From: Silvibacterium acidisoli
GTDB lineage: Bacteria > Acidobacteriota > Terriglobia > Terriglobales > Acidobacteriaceae
NCBI GenBank assembly: GCA_022870745.1
Contig: CP085323.1
Span: 1-64,000 of the forward strand
Direction of reading: 5' to 3'
DNA length: 64,000 nucleotides
Shown here: piece after piece, positions 9,411 through 19,115 of the stretch
Position numbering within the stretch: the stretch's first letter is position 1
Layout: each line of letters begins with the position of its first letter
The notes under the pieces: generated by a model
What the model saw: the letters and a program-made list of their open reading frames with translations, nothing else
Database searches by the model: none
What the model was told of the DNA's origin: nothing
Made by a program: the position numbers and the translations under genes

Positions 9411-11297
9411 TCAGAACAGGCCGAGAGCTCTAACTTTTTGCGCAACGTACTCCGAACCCTCGCTTGTCAGGTGCGACTGGTCGAATTGCAAGGGCACGCC
9501 GCCATCTACAAGGGAAATACAAGGCCCATCTGCGCAAAGAAGATCAAAATACGACACGTAAGGCACTTTCCAGGTCGACCGTGCAAGTTCTTTCATTCTG
9601 GCATCCAGCACCTTCACGCCCGCGACCTCGTGATCCGCAAGAGTTCCTTCACTCTTGCGATCGGCCGAGAGGGCAAGAATACGGGGAAGGCTTTGGTCGT
9701 AGTGGATGATAGGGCCAAACAGGAGCACCTTGATATTCCTCGCTCGCGCCCATTCCACTGTTTCTGCAATGGCTGACAGGTCTTTCGCTTCCCACTGCGA
9801 TGCAAGCACCAGTGTGTCGATCCGGTGTGTCGGAATGTATTGAGAAAAGATATCGTTCATCAGGTGCACACAGTAGGCACCGCCTTCACTGTGCACGACA
9901 CCACGGCATCCCGAAGCCGTCGCTTCCATTATGTTGAGGTTCGGGAAAGTCTTATCAAATCCATACCAGAGCTGAGCCGCATGGCTGTCCCCAACAATGA
10001 TCACATTTCTCTTGGTCGAACTCACTGCCAGGCACGCCGCCTGGTCCAGCGAGACGCGGCTGTCGGCGGACGAAAAGTAGCACTGCCCTTCTCGATAGTT
10101 CGGCTTGTAATCGATATAAGATTCCAGCCGCTGAACGTTTTCCGGAAAGCGGGATGCAAAACCCTTCGCGTGAACGGTGGTCACCCCGGCCGCGACGAAC
10201 AGGGCAATCACTGCACCTGCCGCTGCGAAGAGAGCTCCTCCGTTCAGCTTTAACTTTCCGGTACGGAAAGGACGTTCCACGAACATCCAGGACAGCGTAC
10301 CGAGCACCAGAGAAACGCCGATGATAAGGAACTTTGCAACCTTAGGCGAATAGGTTCCAAGCCACGATGCCTGCCACTGAAAAACGATGAGCGGCCAATG
10401 CCAGAGATACAGTGAGTAGGAAATCAAACCGATAAAGACGATCGGCTTCCACGAGAGAACTCTACCGACAAACGAGGGCCCATCCTGCCCGGCGGCAATG
10501 ATGAACGCCGCGCCCAGGCAGGGCGCCAGTGCGGCGACACCGGGGAAAGGAGTCTTCGCGGTGTATGTAAAAACCGCAAAGAGAATCAGACCCAACCCCA
10601 AAGCCGCGATCAGTTCTCTTGCCACACGCGATTTCAGCTCCGGGAAAACCCGCAGCCAGATCAAGGACCCGATCAGCAGTTCCCAGGCTCGCGTATGCGC
10701 GAGGTAAAAGGTCGCGTCGGGAAAGTGATAGGCTCCGTAGGCGCTGATCGCAAAGGAGACAGCAGCGACAAACCCGATCGCCAGCTTCAGATGAGCAGAA
10801 AACCACTTCACGACAACGAGCAGGAACAGCGGGAAGAAAATGTAAAACTGCTCTTCAACGCCAAGAGACCAGGTATGCAGCAACGGCTTGGTCGTGGCGA
10901 GGCCCGCGAAATAGCCGGACTTGGTCCAGAAATAAATATTCGATACGGAGAGGGCGGCGCTCATCAGGGAGCGGGCGTAGTCCAGCAATTCGGACGGCAG
11001 CAGGTAATGATACGCACACACTGAAGCCACAACCAGCATCGCTACCAATGCTGGAATGATGCGCCGCGTGCGGCGTTCGTAGAAACTCACGATCGAGAAT
11101 GTCGAGTTTCGGAACTGGGAAAGAATGTGGGAGCCGATAAGGTAGCCGGAGATGACGAAAAAGACGTCTACGCCGACATAACCGCCTTGCGTGCGGCTGA
11201 ATCCAAGATGTGCGAACACTACAGAAAGAACAGCAACAGCCCGCAGGCCATCGATATCAGCGCGATAGCCCACTTTAGGCAGAGGCTTGTCAGTCAT
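9411..11297 (-). CDS. OafA/YrhL-type membrane acyltransferase with C-terminal SGNH domain
   Basis: Acyltransferase-3 protein of about 628 residues that O-acetylates surface glycans. The N-terminal half has around ten membrane helices and begins with the family signature YRADIDGLRAVAVLSVVFAH, whose His is the proposed catalytic residue; FVISGYLIG, RRTRRIIPA and SLGVEEQFYIFFP follow. The C-terminal third is an SGNH hydrolase-like domain with NVIIVGDSHAAQLW and a late DQSHLTSEG (Asp-His pair). The frame opens at a TTG at 11327, but the ATG at 11297 has GGGG at good distance and begins just before the conserved signature, so it is preferred. Upstream DNA at 11350-11395 is markedly AT-rich. The glycan target is unknown; the exopolysaccharide genes lie 36 kb away. 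Confidence 0.9.
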   Translation of the reverse strand: MTDKPLPKVGYRADIDGLRAVAVLSVVFAHLGFSRTQGGYVGVDVFFVISGYLIGSHILSQFRNSTFSIVSFYERRTRRIIPALVAMLVVASVCAYHYLLPSELLDYARSLMSAALSVSNIYFWTKSGYFAGLATTKPLLHTWSLGVEEQFYIFFPLFLLVVVKWFSAHLKLAIGFVAAVSFAISAYGAYHFPDATFYLAHTRAWELLIGSLIWLRVFPELKSRVARELIAALGLGLILFAVFTYTAKTPFPGVAALAPCLGAAFIIAAGQDGPSFVGRVLSWKPIVFIGLISYSLYLWHWPLIVFQWQASWLGTYSPKVAKFLIIGVSLVLGTLSWMFVERPFRTGKLKLNGGALFAAAGAVIALFVAAGVTTVHAKGFASRFPENVQRLESYIDYKPNYREGQCYFSSADSRVSLDQAACLAVSSTKRNVIIVGDSHAAQLWYGFDKTFPNLNIMEATASGCRGVVHSEGGAYCVHLMNDIFSQYIPTHRIDTLVLASQWEAKDLSAIAETVEWARARNIKVLLFGPIIHYDQSLPRILALSADRKSEGTLADHEVAGVKVLDARMKELARSTWKVPYVSYFDLLCADGPCISLVDGGVPLQFDQSHLTSEGSEYVAQKVRALGLF

Positions 11298-11381
11298 CGG
11301 TTCCCCAGAAACGTAAAAGAATTTCAATCAAGAAGAGCGATCATGAGAGCCCCAAACTTGAAAATTTATATTTTTATATTT

Positions 11382-12182
11382 CTATTGCTGTACTGCTGAG
11401 GCTTCTTTGCCCGGAGCGCTGCTGTTCTTGACCCTTACCACCGTGATCTTGGAGAAGCCTTCCTTGAAATTCGGCGCACGCAGCCGTTCCGCCATCTTGT
11501 GCATTACCTCGTCGTTTACCGTGCGCTCGCGGCGGCGGTTGCGTTCGAGGCAGATCTCAAGCGGCACGTCGAAGTAGACTGCCTGTACGTCGTAGCCGAA
11601 GCTCTTGGCCATCTTGATCCACTGGCGGCGCTCGTGGGGCGACAGGTTGGTCGCATCCACGTAGTTCCAGGGCATCTTCGCGATCAGACGCGCACGCAGC
11701 AGCGAACGCAAGGTCGAAAAGACCAATCCCTGGTAGCGCTGCTCGGTGATGTCGTCGAACAGGATGGTGCGCAGCATGTCAGAAGACAGCGGCGTCACAC
11801 CACGGCGTTTAAACCACGTTGTTTTGCCCGAACCCGGCAGACCGATGGTCAACACCACGTAGCCCTTGGGACCGGCGGAGTGACCGGCAGCCTTCGGCTC
11901 CGGCGGAGGTGTGGACTGCAGTTCCGGCTGTGTCTCTACTTCAAGCTTCGCGCCTTCTTCGGGCGCGCCCACGGCCTGTGCAGTCTCCGGCGAAAGCGCC
12001 TCCACGGGCGCTTCCTCTACTTCCTGCGGTTCAGCAGGCTCGGCGGCAGGCGCCTCGTACGAAGGCCGCAGCGGTGCAGGCTGGTTTACAGGAATTTCCT
12101 GGCCAATTTTTCCTGTGGACTCCGAATCATTCGGGCCACGCTTGGAACGTCGTCTCATTTTCTCGCGCATCCATTCGCGCAT
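11382..12182 (-). CDS. P-loop kinase (polynucleotide-kinase/zeta-toxin-like fold) with low-complexity N terminus
   Basis: A 266-residue protein. Residues ~1-100 are charged and then rich in Pro, Ala and Glu, likely disordered. From about residue 105 a P-loop kinase domain begins: Walker A VLTIGLPGSGKTTW, then SSDMLRTILFDD (substrate Asp region), YVDATNLSPHERRQWI, and the lid region ICLERNRRRERTV. This resembles the kinase domain of polynucleotide kinase (Pnkp) and AAA_33 proteins that phosphorylate nucleic-acid 5'-OH ends or small molecules. No ligase or phosphatase partner is nearby, so an RNA-repair role is unproven. Alternative starts exist at Met5 and Met9. Confidence 0.75.
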   Translation of the reverse strand: MREWMREKMRRRSKRGPNDSESTGKIGQEIPVNQPAPLRPSYEAPAAEPAEPQEVEEAPVEALSPETAQAVGAPEEGAKLEVETQPELQSTPPPEPKAAGHSAGPKGYVVLTIGLPGSGKTTWFKRRGVTPLSSDMLRTILFDDITEQRYQGLVFSTLRSLLRARLIAKMPWNYVDATNLSPHERRQWIKMAKSFGYDVQAVYFDVPLEICLERNRRRERTVNDEVMHKMAERLRAPNFKEGFSKITVVRVKNSSAPGKEASAVQQ

Positions 12183-12399
12183 ACCTCAGGGTGTAACACA
12201 GTCATCGTCCCCCTGCAACGTACCGCGCGCATTCAACGGCATTTACTGAACCTTCATCGGCAACCGCCGGGAGCTGTTTTCCTCGAATTTGAGGGCCGTC
12301 TCACTGGTTTCCACTCCAAGGCAATGACGAGAGTGCTAGCATCGTTAATTGGGTGGTATTGCGCTACGGGACAGAGAGCGCGCCGCCAAATCATTGTAG

Positions 12400-13461
<1,062 letters not shown>

Positions 13462-13468
13462 CTCAATC

Positions 13469-13502
13469 GCTCCGGCGCATTTCGTACGATCTGCGCCGGA
13501 GC
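13469..13502 (+). terminator. Hairpin after gap (terminator or mRNA end-stabiliser)
   Basis: An 11-bp perfect stem GCTCCGGCGCA/TGCGCCGGAGC (13469-13479 with 13492-13502) with a 12-base loop begins 7 bases after the gap stop. No T run follows, so it may be an attenuating or mRNA-protecting hairpin between gap and ridA rather than a full intrinsic terminator. Confidence 0.55.
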
Positions 13503-13593
13503 AGTACATCACTCTTCCCTGCTGCACTTGTCTTCATCGTTAGAAGCGGAAACGGGTTCCATAGCTAACCAAGGAGAACTTCCCTCCCCGCAG

Positions 13594-13980
13594 ATGAGCG
13601 TGACACGCCAGAACATCGCAGGCACTTCCCCTTACGAGCCAATCATCGGCTTTTCGCGCGCCGTGCGCATCGGTAATTCCATTCACGTCTCCGGCACCGG
13701 TCCAGTCGGTGCGGATAACGAAGATGCCGCCGGCCAGACCCGTAAGACCCTCGAAATCATCCAGGCCGCACTTGAAAAAGCCGGCGCAACCATGACGGAC
13801 GTTGTCCGCACCCGCATGTACCTGACCAACGTCGAAGACTGGGAGGCGGTTGGCCGCGCCCATGGCGAGTTCTTCGGCACTATCCGGCCCGCATCGACCA
13901 TGGTGGTCGTAGCCAAATTACTCAATCCAACCTGGCGCATCGAAATCGAAGCTGACGCGGTCCTTCCGAACGCGCAGTAG
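13594..13980 (+). CDS. RidA-family protein (YjgF/YER057c/UK114)
   Basis: A small protein of the Rid superfamily. RidA members hydrolyse reactive enamine/imine intermediates released by PLP enzymes such as threonine dehydratase. Visible landmarks are SPYEPIIGFSRAVRIGNSIHVSGTGPVG near the start (read as two adjoining strands), EKAGATMTDVVRTRMYLTN, and the late RPASTMVVVAKLLNPTWRIEIEADA; the Arg before PAST is the family's ligand-binding Arg. The frame extends to a TTG at 13528, but the ATG at 13594 fits the family N terminus better; its Shine-Dalgarno AGGAG is 17 bases away, which is longer than usual. It sits between gap and pgk, an uncommon place for a Rid protein. Confidence 0.88.
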   Translation: MSVTRQNIAGTSPYEPIIGFSRAVRIGNSIHVSGTGPVGADNEDAAGQTRKTLEIIQAALEKAGATMTDVVRTRMYLTNVEDWEAVGRAHGEFFGTIRPASTMVVVAKLLNPTWRIEIEADAVLPNAQ

Positions 13981-14002
13981 CGCCGAGAAAGTTACGAAGA
14001 AC

Positions 14003-15217
14003 ATGGCAAAACTCTCTATTCGCGACCTTGATCTCGCCCACAAGCACGTCTTCATGCGCGTGGACTTCAACGTGCCCCTCAGCGAAGACGGCACCGAGAT
14101 TACCGATGACACCCGCATCCGCGAGACGCTGCCCACTCTCGAGTACGCCCTCCGCCACAAGGCCAAGCTCATCCTCGCTTCGCACCTCGGCCGCCCCAAG
14201 GGCAAGGTAAACCCCAAGTACAGCCTGCGCCCCGTTGTCGATCGCCTGCGCATTCTGCTCGACCATCACCTCGGCGAACAGGTCAACGTGGCCTTCTCGC
14301 CCGATTGCGTTGGAGACATTGCCGTCGAGCTCTCGCGCCAGCTCGAATCCGGCCAGGTGCTGCTGCTCGAGAACCTGCGCTTCCACGCGGAAGAAGAGGC
14401 CAACGATCCAGCCTTCGCCAAGCAGCTGGCTTCGCTCTGCGAGATCTATGTGAACGACGCTTTCGGCAGCGCTCACCGCGCCCACGCGTCCACTGAAGGC
14501 ATCACCCACTTCGTCAAGCAGTCGGCTGCCGGCCTGCTGATGGAGAAGGAACTCAACTACATGGGCAAGGCTCTCGAAGAGCCGGCTCGCCCATTCGTCG
14601 CCATCCTCGGCGGCTCCAAGGTGTCGGACAAGATCAAGGTGATCGACAACCTGCTCAACAAGGTCGATGCCCTGCTCATCGGCGGCGGCATGGCCTACAC
14701 CTTCCAGAAGGTGCTGGGCAAGGAGATCGGCAACTCGCTCTTCGAGGCCGACAAGGTCGAGCTCGCGAAGGAAACACTTGCCAAGGCCGAAGCCAAGGGC
14801 GTCAAGCTGCTGCTGCCGGTCGACAACGTCATCGCCGAAAAGTTTGCGCCTGACGCGAAGCACCAGGTGTATGACGGCACCGGCGAATACCCCGCCGGAT
14901 GGGAAGGCCTGGACATCGGCCCAAAGACCGTCGAGCTGTTCACCAAGGAAATCGCCGATGCTTCGACGATCGTCTGGAACGGCCCCATGGGCGTCTTCGA
15001 ATTCCCTGCCTTCGCGGTCGGAACCAACGCAGTCGCAAAGGCCGTGGCTGCAAACCAGGACAGCGTCTCCATCATCGGCGGCGGCGATTCGGTTTCAGCA
15101 GTGAAGAAGGCCGGTATCGCAGACCAGGTAACACACATCTCCACCGGCGGCGGAGCCAGCCTCGAATTCCTCGAAGGCAAGAAGCTGCCGGGCGTGGAAG
15201 CGCTGACGAACAAGTAG
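14003..15217 (+). CDS. pgk: Phosphoglycerate kinase
   Basis: Transfers phosphate from 1,3-bisphosphoglycerate to ADP. The protein has 404 residues. The substrate site [19 protein letters not shown] and [10 protein letters not shown] are present in the N domain; the nucleotide domain has [36 protein letters not shown] and the terminal [11 protein letters not shown] with [15 protein letters not shown]. The gene starts 22 bases after ridA stops, so cotranscription is likely, and is followed within 10 bases by a very long hairpin. All catalytic motifs look intact. Confidence 0.98.
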   Translation: MAKLSIRDLDLAHKHVFMRVDFNVPLSEDGTEITDDTRIRETLPTLEYALRHKAKLILASHLGRPKGKVNPKYSLRPVVDRLRILLDHHLGEQVNVAFSPDCVGDIAVELSRQLESGQVLLLENLRFHAEEEANDPAFAKQLASLCEIYVNDAFGSAHRAHASTEGITHFVKQSAAGLLMEKELNYMGKALEEPARPFVAILGGSKVSDKIKVIDNLLNKVDALLIGGGMAYTFQKVLGKEIGNSLFEADKVELAKETLAKAEAKGVKLLLPVDNVIAEKFAPDAKHQVYDGTGEYPAGWEGLDIGPKTVELFTKEIADASTIVWNGPMGVFEFPAFAVGTNAVAKAVAANQDSVSIIGGGDSVSAVKKAGIADQVTHISTGGGASLEFLEGKKLPGVEALTNK

Positions 15218-15225
15218 ACGATCTT

Positions 15226-15272
15226 CACAAACACAAAGCACGCGCGGCCATCGCGCGTGCTTTGTGTTTGTG
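15226..15272. terminator. Exceptionally long perfect hairpin between pgk and tpiA
   Basis: A 21-bp perfect inverted repeat (15226-15246 paired with 15252-15272) encloses a 5-base GCCAT loop, starting 8 bases after the pgk stop. The core is AAGCACGCGCG/CGCGCGTGCTT. No uninterrupted T run follows, but the T-rich arm on either strand and the position make a (bidirectional) terminator or processing site plausible. Confidence 0.75.
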
Positions 15273-15379
15273 GTTCCCCTCGCATCTCGATTCGGGAATG
15301 AATCTTGCGAAGTGTCATTCCGGTCTCCCACAATGTGCATCAACTGTTCTAGACTTGCTGCGAGGAAAAATCGATCAGA

Positions 15380-16135
15380 ATGGCTCGTAAACCGCTCATC
15401 GCTGCCAATTGGAAAATGTATAAAACTCCCGCTCAGGCGCAGGAGTTCGTGACGGCCTTCCTTCCCCTCGTTGCCAATCATGATCGTGACGAGATCATTC
15501 TGTTCCCGTCTACGACGTCTTTATCCGTTGTCGTCGCTGCTGCCTCCGGCTCGAATGTGGCTGTCGGCGGGCAGAATATGTATTTCACAGATGAAGGTGC
15601 CTTTACGGGCGAAACTTCGCCCGTCATGCTGAAGGCCGTGGGCGTCACGCACGTTCTCGTCGGCCATTCCGAACGCCGCCACTACTTCTGCGAAAGCGAT
15701 GAGATCGTAGACAAGAAGCTTCACGCCGCTTTCCGCCATGGACTGAAACCGATCGTCTGCATCGGCGAAACGCTGGAGCAGCATGAGAAAGGTCAGACGC
15801 ATGACGTCTGCCTGCGCCAGATTCGTGACGGCCTGAAAGATGTGACCGCCGAAATGGCCAAGACGCTGGTCGTAGCTTACGAACCTCTCTGGGCCATCGG
15901 AACCGGACAGAGCGCCACCCCTGAAGCTGCGTCAGAAGTCCACGCAATCATCCGTGACGATATCGCGAGAATGATCGATGAAGAGACCGCAATCAATACC
16001 CGCATCCTTTATGGCGGCAGCGTAAAGCCCGACAACATCGATGCCCTGATGGTCAAACCAGATATCGACGGCGTGCTGGTCGGAGGAGCCAGTCTCGATC
16101 CACAATCCTTCGCCAGGATCGTCAAATACTGTTAA
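15380..16135 (+). CDS. tpiA: Triosephosphate isomerase
   Basis: Interconverts dihydroxyacetone phosphate and glyceraldehyde-3-phosphate. The 251-residue TIM barrel starts PLIAANWKMYKT, with catalytic Lys12 and the NWK motif. The electrophile His is in LVGHSERRHYF, the catalytic base Glu in VVAYEPLWAIGTGQ, and the phosphate-binding end is ILYGGSVKPDN with GVLVGGASLDPQSF. A weak ribosome binding site (GAGGAAAAA) precedes it. It lies 163 bases downstream of pgk beyond the long hairpin, so it probably has some expression of its own. A 7-bp inverted repeat TAAAGGC/GCCTTTA at 16133-16154 overlaps its stop codon. Confidence 0.98.
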   Translation: MARKPLIAANWKMYKTPAQAQEFVTAFLPLVANHDRDEIILFPSTTSLSVVVAAASGSNVAVGGQNMYFTDEGAFTGETSPVMLKAVGVTHVLVGHSERRHYFCESDEIVDKKLHAAFRHGLKPIVCIGETLEQHEKGQTHDVCLRQIRDGLKDVTAEMAKTLVVAYEPLWAIGTGQSATPEAASEVHAIIRDDIARMIDEETAINTRILYGGSVKPDNIDALMVKPDIDGVLVGGASLDPQSFARIVKYC

Positions 16136-16256
16136 AGGCATTTCGAGGCCTTTACGTTAACCTCAGGAACCTTAACCTCGCATTCGCTTACTGCCTTTCA
16201 ATCAGCCACCCACAGCTGACCGAACACCCTTTTTACCCACCGCTCTGAAGGAACTC

Positions 16257-16568
16257 ATGTCCGGTTTTACCCGCATTTTATCTGCCTCTGAGCTCCCCGC
16301 CGACAACCAGGCGCGTGAAGTTGAGTGTCCCGGTCGGACACTCTGTATCGCCAACGTCAGTGGTGAATATTCCGCCATGGATAACGTCTGCCCGCACCGC
16401 GATGGTCCACTCGGCCAGGGGATGGTGGAGTATGGAAAGGTCGTTTGCCCCTGGCATGGATGGGCCTTCGATCCGAAGACCGGCGTTGCGGAACACAGCG
16501 CCCGCGCTCGTGTCCAGGTATTTCCTTTGAAGATCGAAGGGGATGACGTGCTGGTCGACCTGGGTTGA
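16257..16568 (+). CDS. Small Rieske [2Fe-2S] ferredoxin
   Basis: A 103-residue single-domain Rieske protein. The cluster ligands are Cys45-x-His47 in VCPHRDGPLG and Cys64-x2-His67 in VCPWHGWAFD, exactly the C-x-H...C-x2-H arrangement. The ...GKVVCPWHGWAFDPKTG stretch is typical of ring-hydroxylating-dioxygenase ferredoxins and NirD-like proteins, but there is no oxygenase or reductase gene beside it. It would be a soluble electron carrier or a redox-sensing subunit. Start ATG has GAAGGA 6 bases upstream. It follows tpiA on the same strand at 121 bases and converges with the hydrolase gene at 16598. Confidence 0.92.
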   Translation: MSGFTRILSASELPADNQAREVECPGRTLCIANVSGEYSAMDNVCPHRDGPLGQGMVEYGKVVCPWHGWAFDPKTGVAEHSARARVQVFPLKIEGDDVLVDLG

Positions 16569-16597
16569 TCGGCCAGCACATCTGCATATCACCCAAA

Positions 16598-17458
16598 TTA
16601 TGCAAATTGGGGATCTGTGAAGGTTTTCTGTCTCGCTCCGGTGCCGATGAAGTCCAGCAGATCCTCGTTGACTCGCTCCGTGGCGGTGACCGTCAATCCA
16701 TGAGGCTCATCTTCGTACTCGAGAAGCGTACCGTTCTGCAGTAGCTCCACCGAGCGCCGCCCTGAGGCGTCAATGGGGATCGTCGCGTCTCCCGTGCCAT
16801 GAATCACCAGCACCGGCAATCTGATCTGTTCCATATCCGCTCGAAAATCAGTAGTGGACCAGGCCTTCGCAGCTCCCAGCGTCGCCCTCAGCGAGCCCGT
16901 CCAGGCCATCGATTGAAACCATTGCAGTACCGTCTCCGATACAGGATGCTTCAGCGTTGTGCGTCCGTAGAATTTCGCCGCAAAGTCCTTCAAGAAGTCC
17001 TGCCGCCCGGCGCGTATCTGCCTTTCGATCTCGGCAAACACCTTCTGATCCACGCCGCTGGGATTGTCTTCGGTCTTCAGCAGATATGGAGTGACTGCAG
17101 AGATCAACACCGCTTTCGCGACCCTGCTCTCGCCATATGTACTCAGGTAGCGGACCACCTCGCCACCGCCCATTGAGAACCCCACCAACGTCGCATCCTG
17201 CAAATCCAGTTCTTCCATCAACGCGTGCAGGTCTGCGGCCAGCGTGTCATAGTCGTAGCCGGTCCAGGGCTGATCAGATCGCCCGAAGCCGCGACGATCG
17301 TAGGCAATCACCCGATGTCCGTTCTCAGCCAGAAATTCCGCCTGCGATTCCCACGAGTCGCCCGTTAGCGGCCATCCATGAATCAGGACTATGGGCGACC
17401 CAGCTCCCCAGTCGCGATAGTAGATTTCGACATCATCTTCGGTCAGTAAGTAGGGCAT
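16598..17458 (-). CDS. Alpha/beta hydrolase (non-haem chloroperoxidase/esterase-like)
   Basis: A 286-residue cytosolic hydrolase. The oxyanion-hole region is IVLIHGWPLTGDSW, the nucleophile elbow GFSMGGGEVV has Ser at residue 95, the acid Asp lies in VLVIHGTGDATIP, and the His in EDEPHGLTVT, so the triad looks complete. The pattern RRGFGRSDQPWTGYDYDT resembles cofactor-free haloperoxidases and related arylesterases. The open frame reaches 17533, but the ATG at 17458 has GGAGAG 4 bases upstream and starts right at the family N terminus (MPYLLTEDDVEIYY). Substrate unknown. Confidence 0.9.
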   Translation of the reverse strand: MPYLLTEDDVEIYYRDWGAGSPIVLIHGWPLTGDSWESQAEFLAENGHRVIAYDRRGFGRSDQPWTGYDYDTLAADLHALMEELDLQDATLVGFSMGGGEVVRYLSTYGESRVAKAVLISAVTPYLLKTEDNPSGVDQKVFAEIERQIRAGRQDFLKDFAAKFYGRTTLKHPVSETVLQWFQSMAWTGSLRATLGAAKAWSTTDFRADMEQIRLPVLVIHGTGDATIPIDASGRRSVELLQNGTLLEYEDEPHGLTVTATERVNEDLLDFIGTGARQKTFTDPQFA

Positions 17459-17634
17459 ACATCTCTCCGGTAATTTAAAGTCGCGTGCATGTTTTCTCTT
17501 ACCTGCATACTCGGATGCCGCGACAGAGAACACTTCCTGCCCAGGCGGCCAATATGTTTGCGGCGATTCAAAGTCCTTGACGGCTCCGGCGGCGCGATCG
17601 GCACAACGCCATAACGCTGCCGCCCATCCAATGG

Positions 17635-17663
17635 TTTTCAGAGCCGGGGTTCCCTGCTAGGCT
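17635..17663 (+). promoter_or_regulatory. Candidate promoter of the zinc-ribbon/hydrolase/DoxX genes
   Basis: TTTTCA (17635-17640) and TAGGCT (17658-17663) are 17 bases apart and precede the zinc-ribbon ATG by 10 bases with no Shine-Dalgarno, which fits a short-leader or leaderless transcript. The boxes match consensus only partly. Confidence 0.4.
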
Positions 17664-17673
17664 CGATAGCGAT

Positions 17674-17835
17674 ATGTCTAACGTTCCTCCAGCTACCCCG
17701 CAACAGCCCGCATTCTGGTGCCCTACATGTGCCCGGCCAGTTGATGATCCACTGGTCTGCGGAGATTGCGCCGCCGTAATCTGTCGCGTCTGCGGAACCC
17801 CGCTCGAATCTGCCGACGAGTTGGCCTTTGGCTAA
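17674..17835 (+). CDS. 53-residue zinc-ribbon protein (six Cys in three CxxC pairs)
   Basis: A short gene beginning ATG TCT AAC and ending TAA. The product has an N-terminal Pro/Gln stretch and then FWCPTCARP, VCGDC and CRVCGTPLE: three CxxC knuckles, enough for one zinc ribbon plus a further pair. It is probably a small zinc-binding cytosolic protein. Its last codons overlap the TTG start of the following membrane hydrolase by eight bases, which argues for translational coupling and a joint role. I do not recognise a named family. Good points are the regularity of the Cys pairs and the overlap; the weak point is the absence of a clear ribosome binding site. Confidence 0.75.
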   Translation: MSNVPPATPQQPAFWCPTCARPVDDPLVCGDCAAVICRVCGTPLESADELAFG

Positions 17836-18673
17836 ACAGAAGATCCGGCAAGCTGCTGACACTCAGGACGCGCCGATCGTCGTCAGCGGCAGGTGGTTGC
17901 TGCGTGCTTTCGCTCTGGTCTTTTCCGTGGCGGCACTCTGCGCCTACGGAACGCTCTGCCTCCTCTTCTACCAGGGCCAGTGGCAGCTCCTGCTGCACCC
18001 GTCGCACGCCATTACGGACAAGCCAGCGTCTCGCGGTCTTCGCTTCGACGAAATCCATTTCAATGTGAACGAAGCGGGAGTGCCGCAACTGGCCGGCTGG
18101 TGGATTCCTTCGTCAGCACCAGCCGTCTCACCGTCCACACCCACCCTGCTCTACCTGCACGATGGCTCAGGCTCTCTTTCGAACACCGTCGGCGATCTTG
18201 CCAGCCTTCACGCCCTCGGCCTGAACGTCTTTGCCTTCGACTATCGCGGCTTCGGCAAAAGTGCCTCCATCACGCCACACGAGGCAACCATGCTTACCGA
18301 CTCTCTCGCTGCATGGACATACCTCACCGAAACGCGTCATCTCGCAGGCTCATCCATAGTTCTATATGGCGATGGAACCGGCGCGGCGCTCGCAGCCAAA
18401 CTCGCGCTGCAGCACGAGCCGGCAGCGCTCATTATCAACAACCCTTCGAACACAGCGGGAGAAATCTATGCGCGGGATTCCCGCACAAGGCTTCTGCCAA
18501 TCAGGCTGCTAGCAACCGAACGCTTCGACCCTGCTGCGGCACTCGTAAAGATTCATGCGCCCAAGCTCTTTCTCGGGCCATCCCAACGCACCGGCGACCT
18601 CTACCGGCTCTCTGCAGGCCCCAAGACACTACGGCAGCCGCTCAAGGATTTCCTCGCCGCATCTTCGAAATAG
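17828..18673 (+). CDS. Membrane-anchored alpha/beta-hydrolase-fold protein with degenerate active site
   Basis: A 281-residue protein starting at TTG inside the end of the zinc-ribbon gene. One N-terminal membrane helix (residues ~24-48, LLRAFALVFSVAALCAYGTL) anchors a periplasm- or cytosol-facing hydrolase fold of the BEM46/ABHD13 kind: TLLYLHDGSGSLSN, NVFAFDYRGFGKS, then the nucleophile elbow. That elbow reads YGDGTGAALA (residues 180-189), where relatives have GxSxG, so the Ser is Gly. The C-terminal region KIHAPKLFLG...PKTLRQPLKDF shows no recognisable catalytic His either. It is therefore probably a non-catalytic binding or regulatory protein. DoxX follows 14 bases later. Confidence 0.82.
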   Translation: MAKQKIRQAADTQDAPIVVSGRWLLRAFALVFSVAALCAYGTLCLLFYQGQWQLLLHPSHAITDKPASRGLRFDEIHFNVNEAGVPQLAGWWIPSSAPAVSPSTPTLLYLHDGSGSLSNTVGDLASLHALGLNVFAFDYRGFGKSASITPHEATMLTDSLAAWTYLTETRHLAGSSIVLYGDGTGAALAAKLALQHEPAALIINNPSNTAGEIYARDSRTRLLPIRLLATERFDPAAALVKIHAPKLFLGPSQRTGDLYRLSAGPKTLRQPLKDFLAASSK

Positions 18674-18687
18674 ACAGGAGTAGAAAT

Positions 18688-19104
18688 ATGTTTGGAGCAA
18701 TGGAACGTATCCGCCCTGCCGCCGCTCTTGTCGCGCGGCTGGTGCTCGGCGCCATCATGATCGCGCACGGCGCGCAGAAGGTCTTTCCCCGCGGAGCGCT
18801 CTACCACTTCGCGCAGATGGTCGCGCATATGGGGCTTCCCTATTGGATGGGCTACGTCGCCGCCTTCACCGAACTGTTCGGCGGAGCGCTTATCGTCCTC
18901 GGCCTGCTCGTTCATCTCGCGGCTCTCGGTGTAGCGATCGATATGGCCGTGGCCATCATTAAGGTTCATCTGCACCACGGACTTACCGGGCAGGGAGGCT
19001 ACGAGTTCCCGCTCGCTATCTTCGCCCTGGCCATCGTGCTCATCGGCACCGGACCCGGCCATCTCGCCGCCGACAGCCTTGCCTTCCGCCGCACCGTCCG
19101 CTAG
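18688..19104 (+). CDS. DoxX-family membrane protein
   Basis: A 138-residue protein with four membrane helices. The first, ALVARLVLGAIMIAHGAQKVFP, carries the DoxX signature (R-x-x-x-G-x-x-x-x-x-H-G-x-x-K). The remaining helices are GYVAAFTELFGGALIVLGLL, LAALGVAIDMAVAIIKVHL and FPLAIFALAIVLIGTGPGH. DoxX proteins are linked to thiol/quinone redox and oxidative stress, but the exact reaction is often unknown. CAGGAG sits 8 bases upstream of the ATG. It ends the zinc-ribbon/hydrolase cluster, closed by a terminator. A second DoxX-like protein occurs at 43570. Confidence 0.88.
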   Translation: MFGAMERIRPAAALVARLVLGAIMIAHGAQKVFPRGALYHFAQMVAHMGLPYWMGYVAAFTELFGGALIVLGLLVHLAALGVAIDMAVAIIKVHLHHGLTGQGGYEFPLAIFALAIVLIGTGPGHLAADSLAFRRTVR

Positions 19105-19115
19105 ACCCTTTCCGG

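Noticed and set aside
12331..12339. GAGTGCTAG near gap
   Set aside because: No left half at CIRCE spacing.
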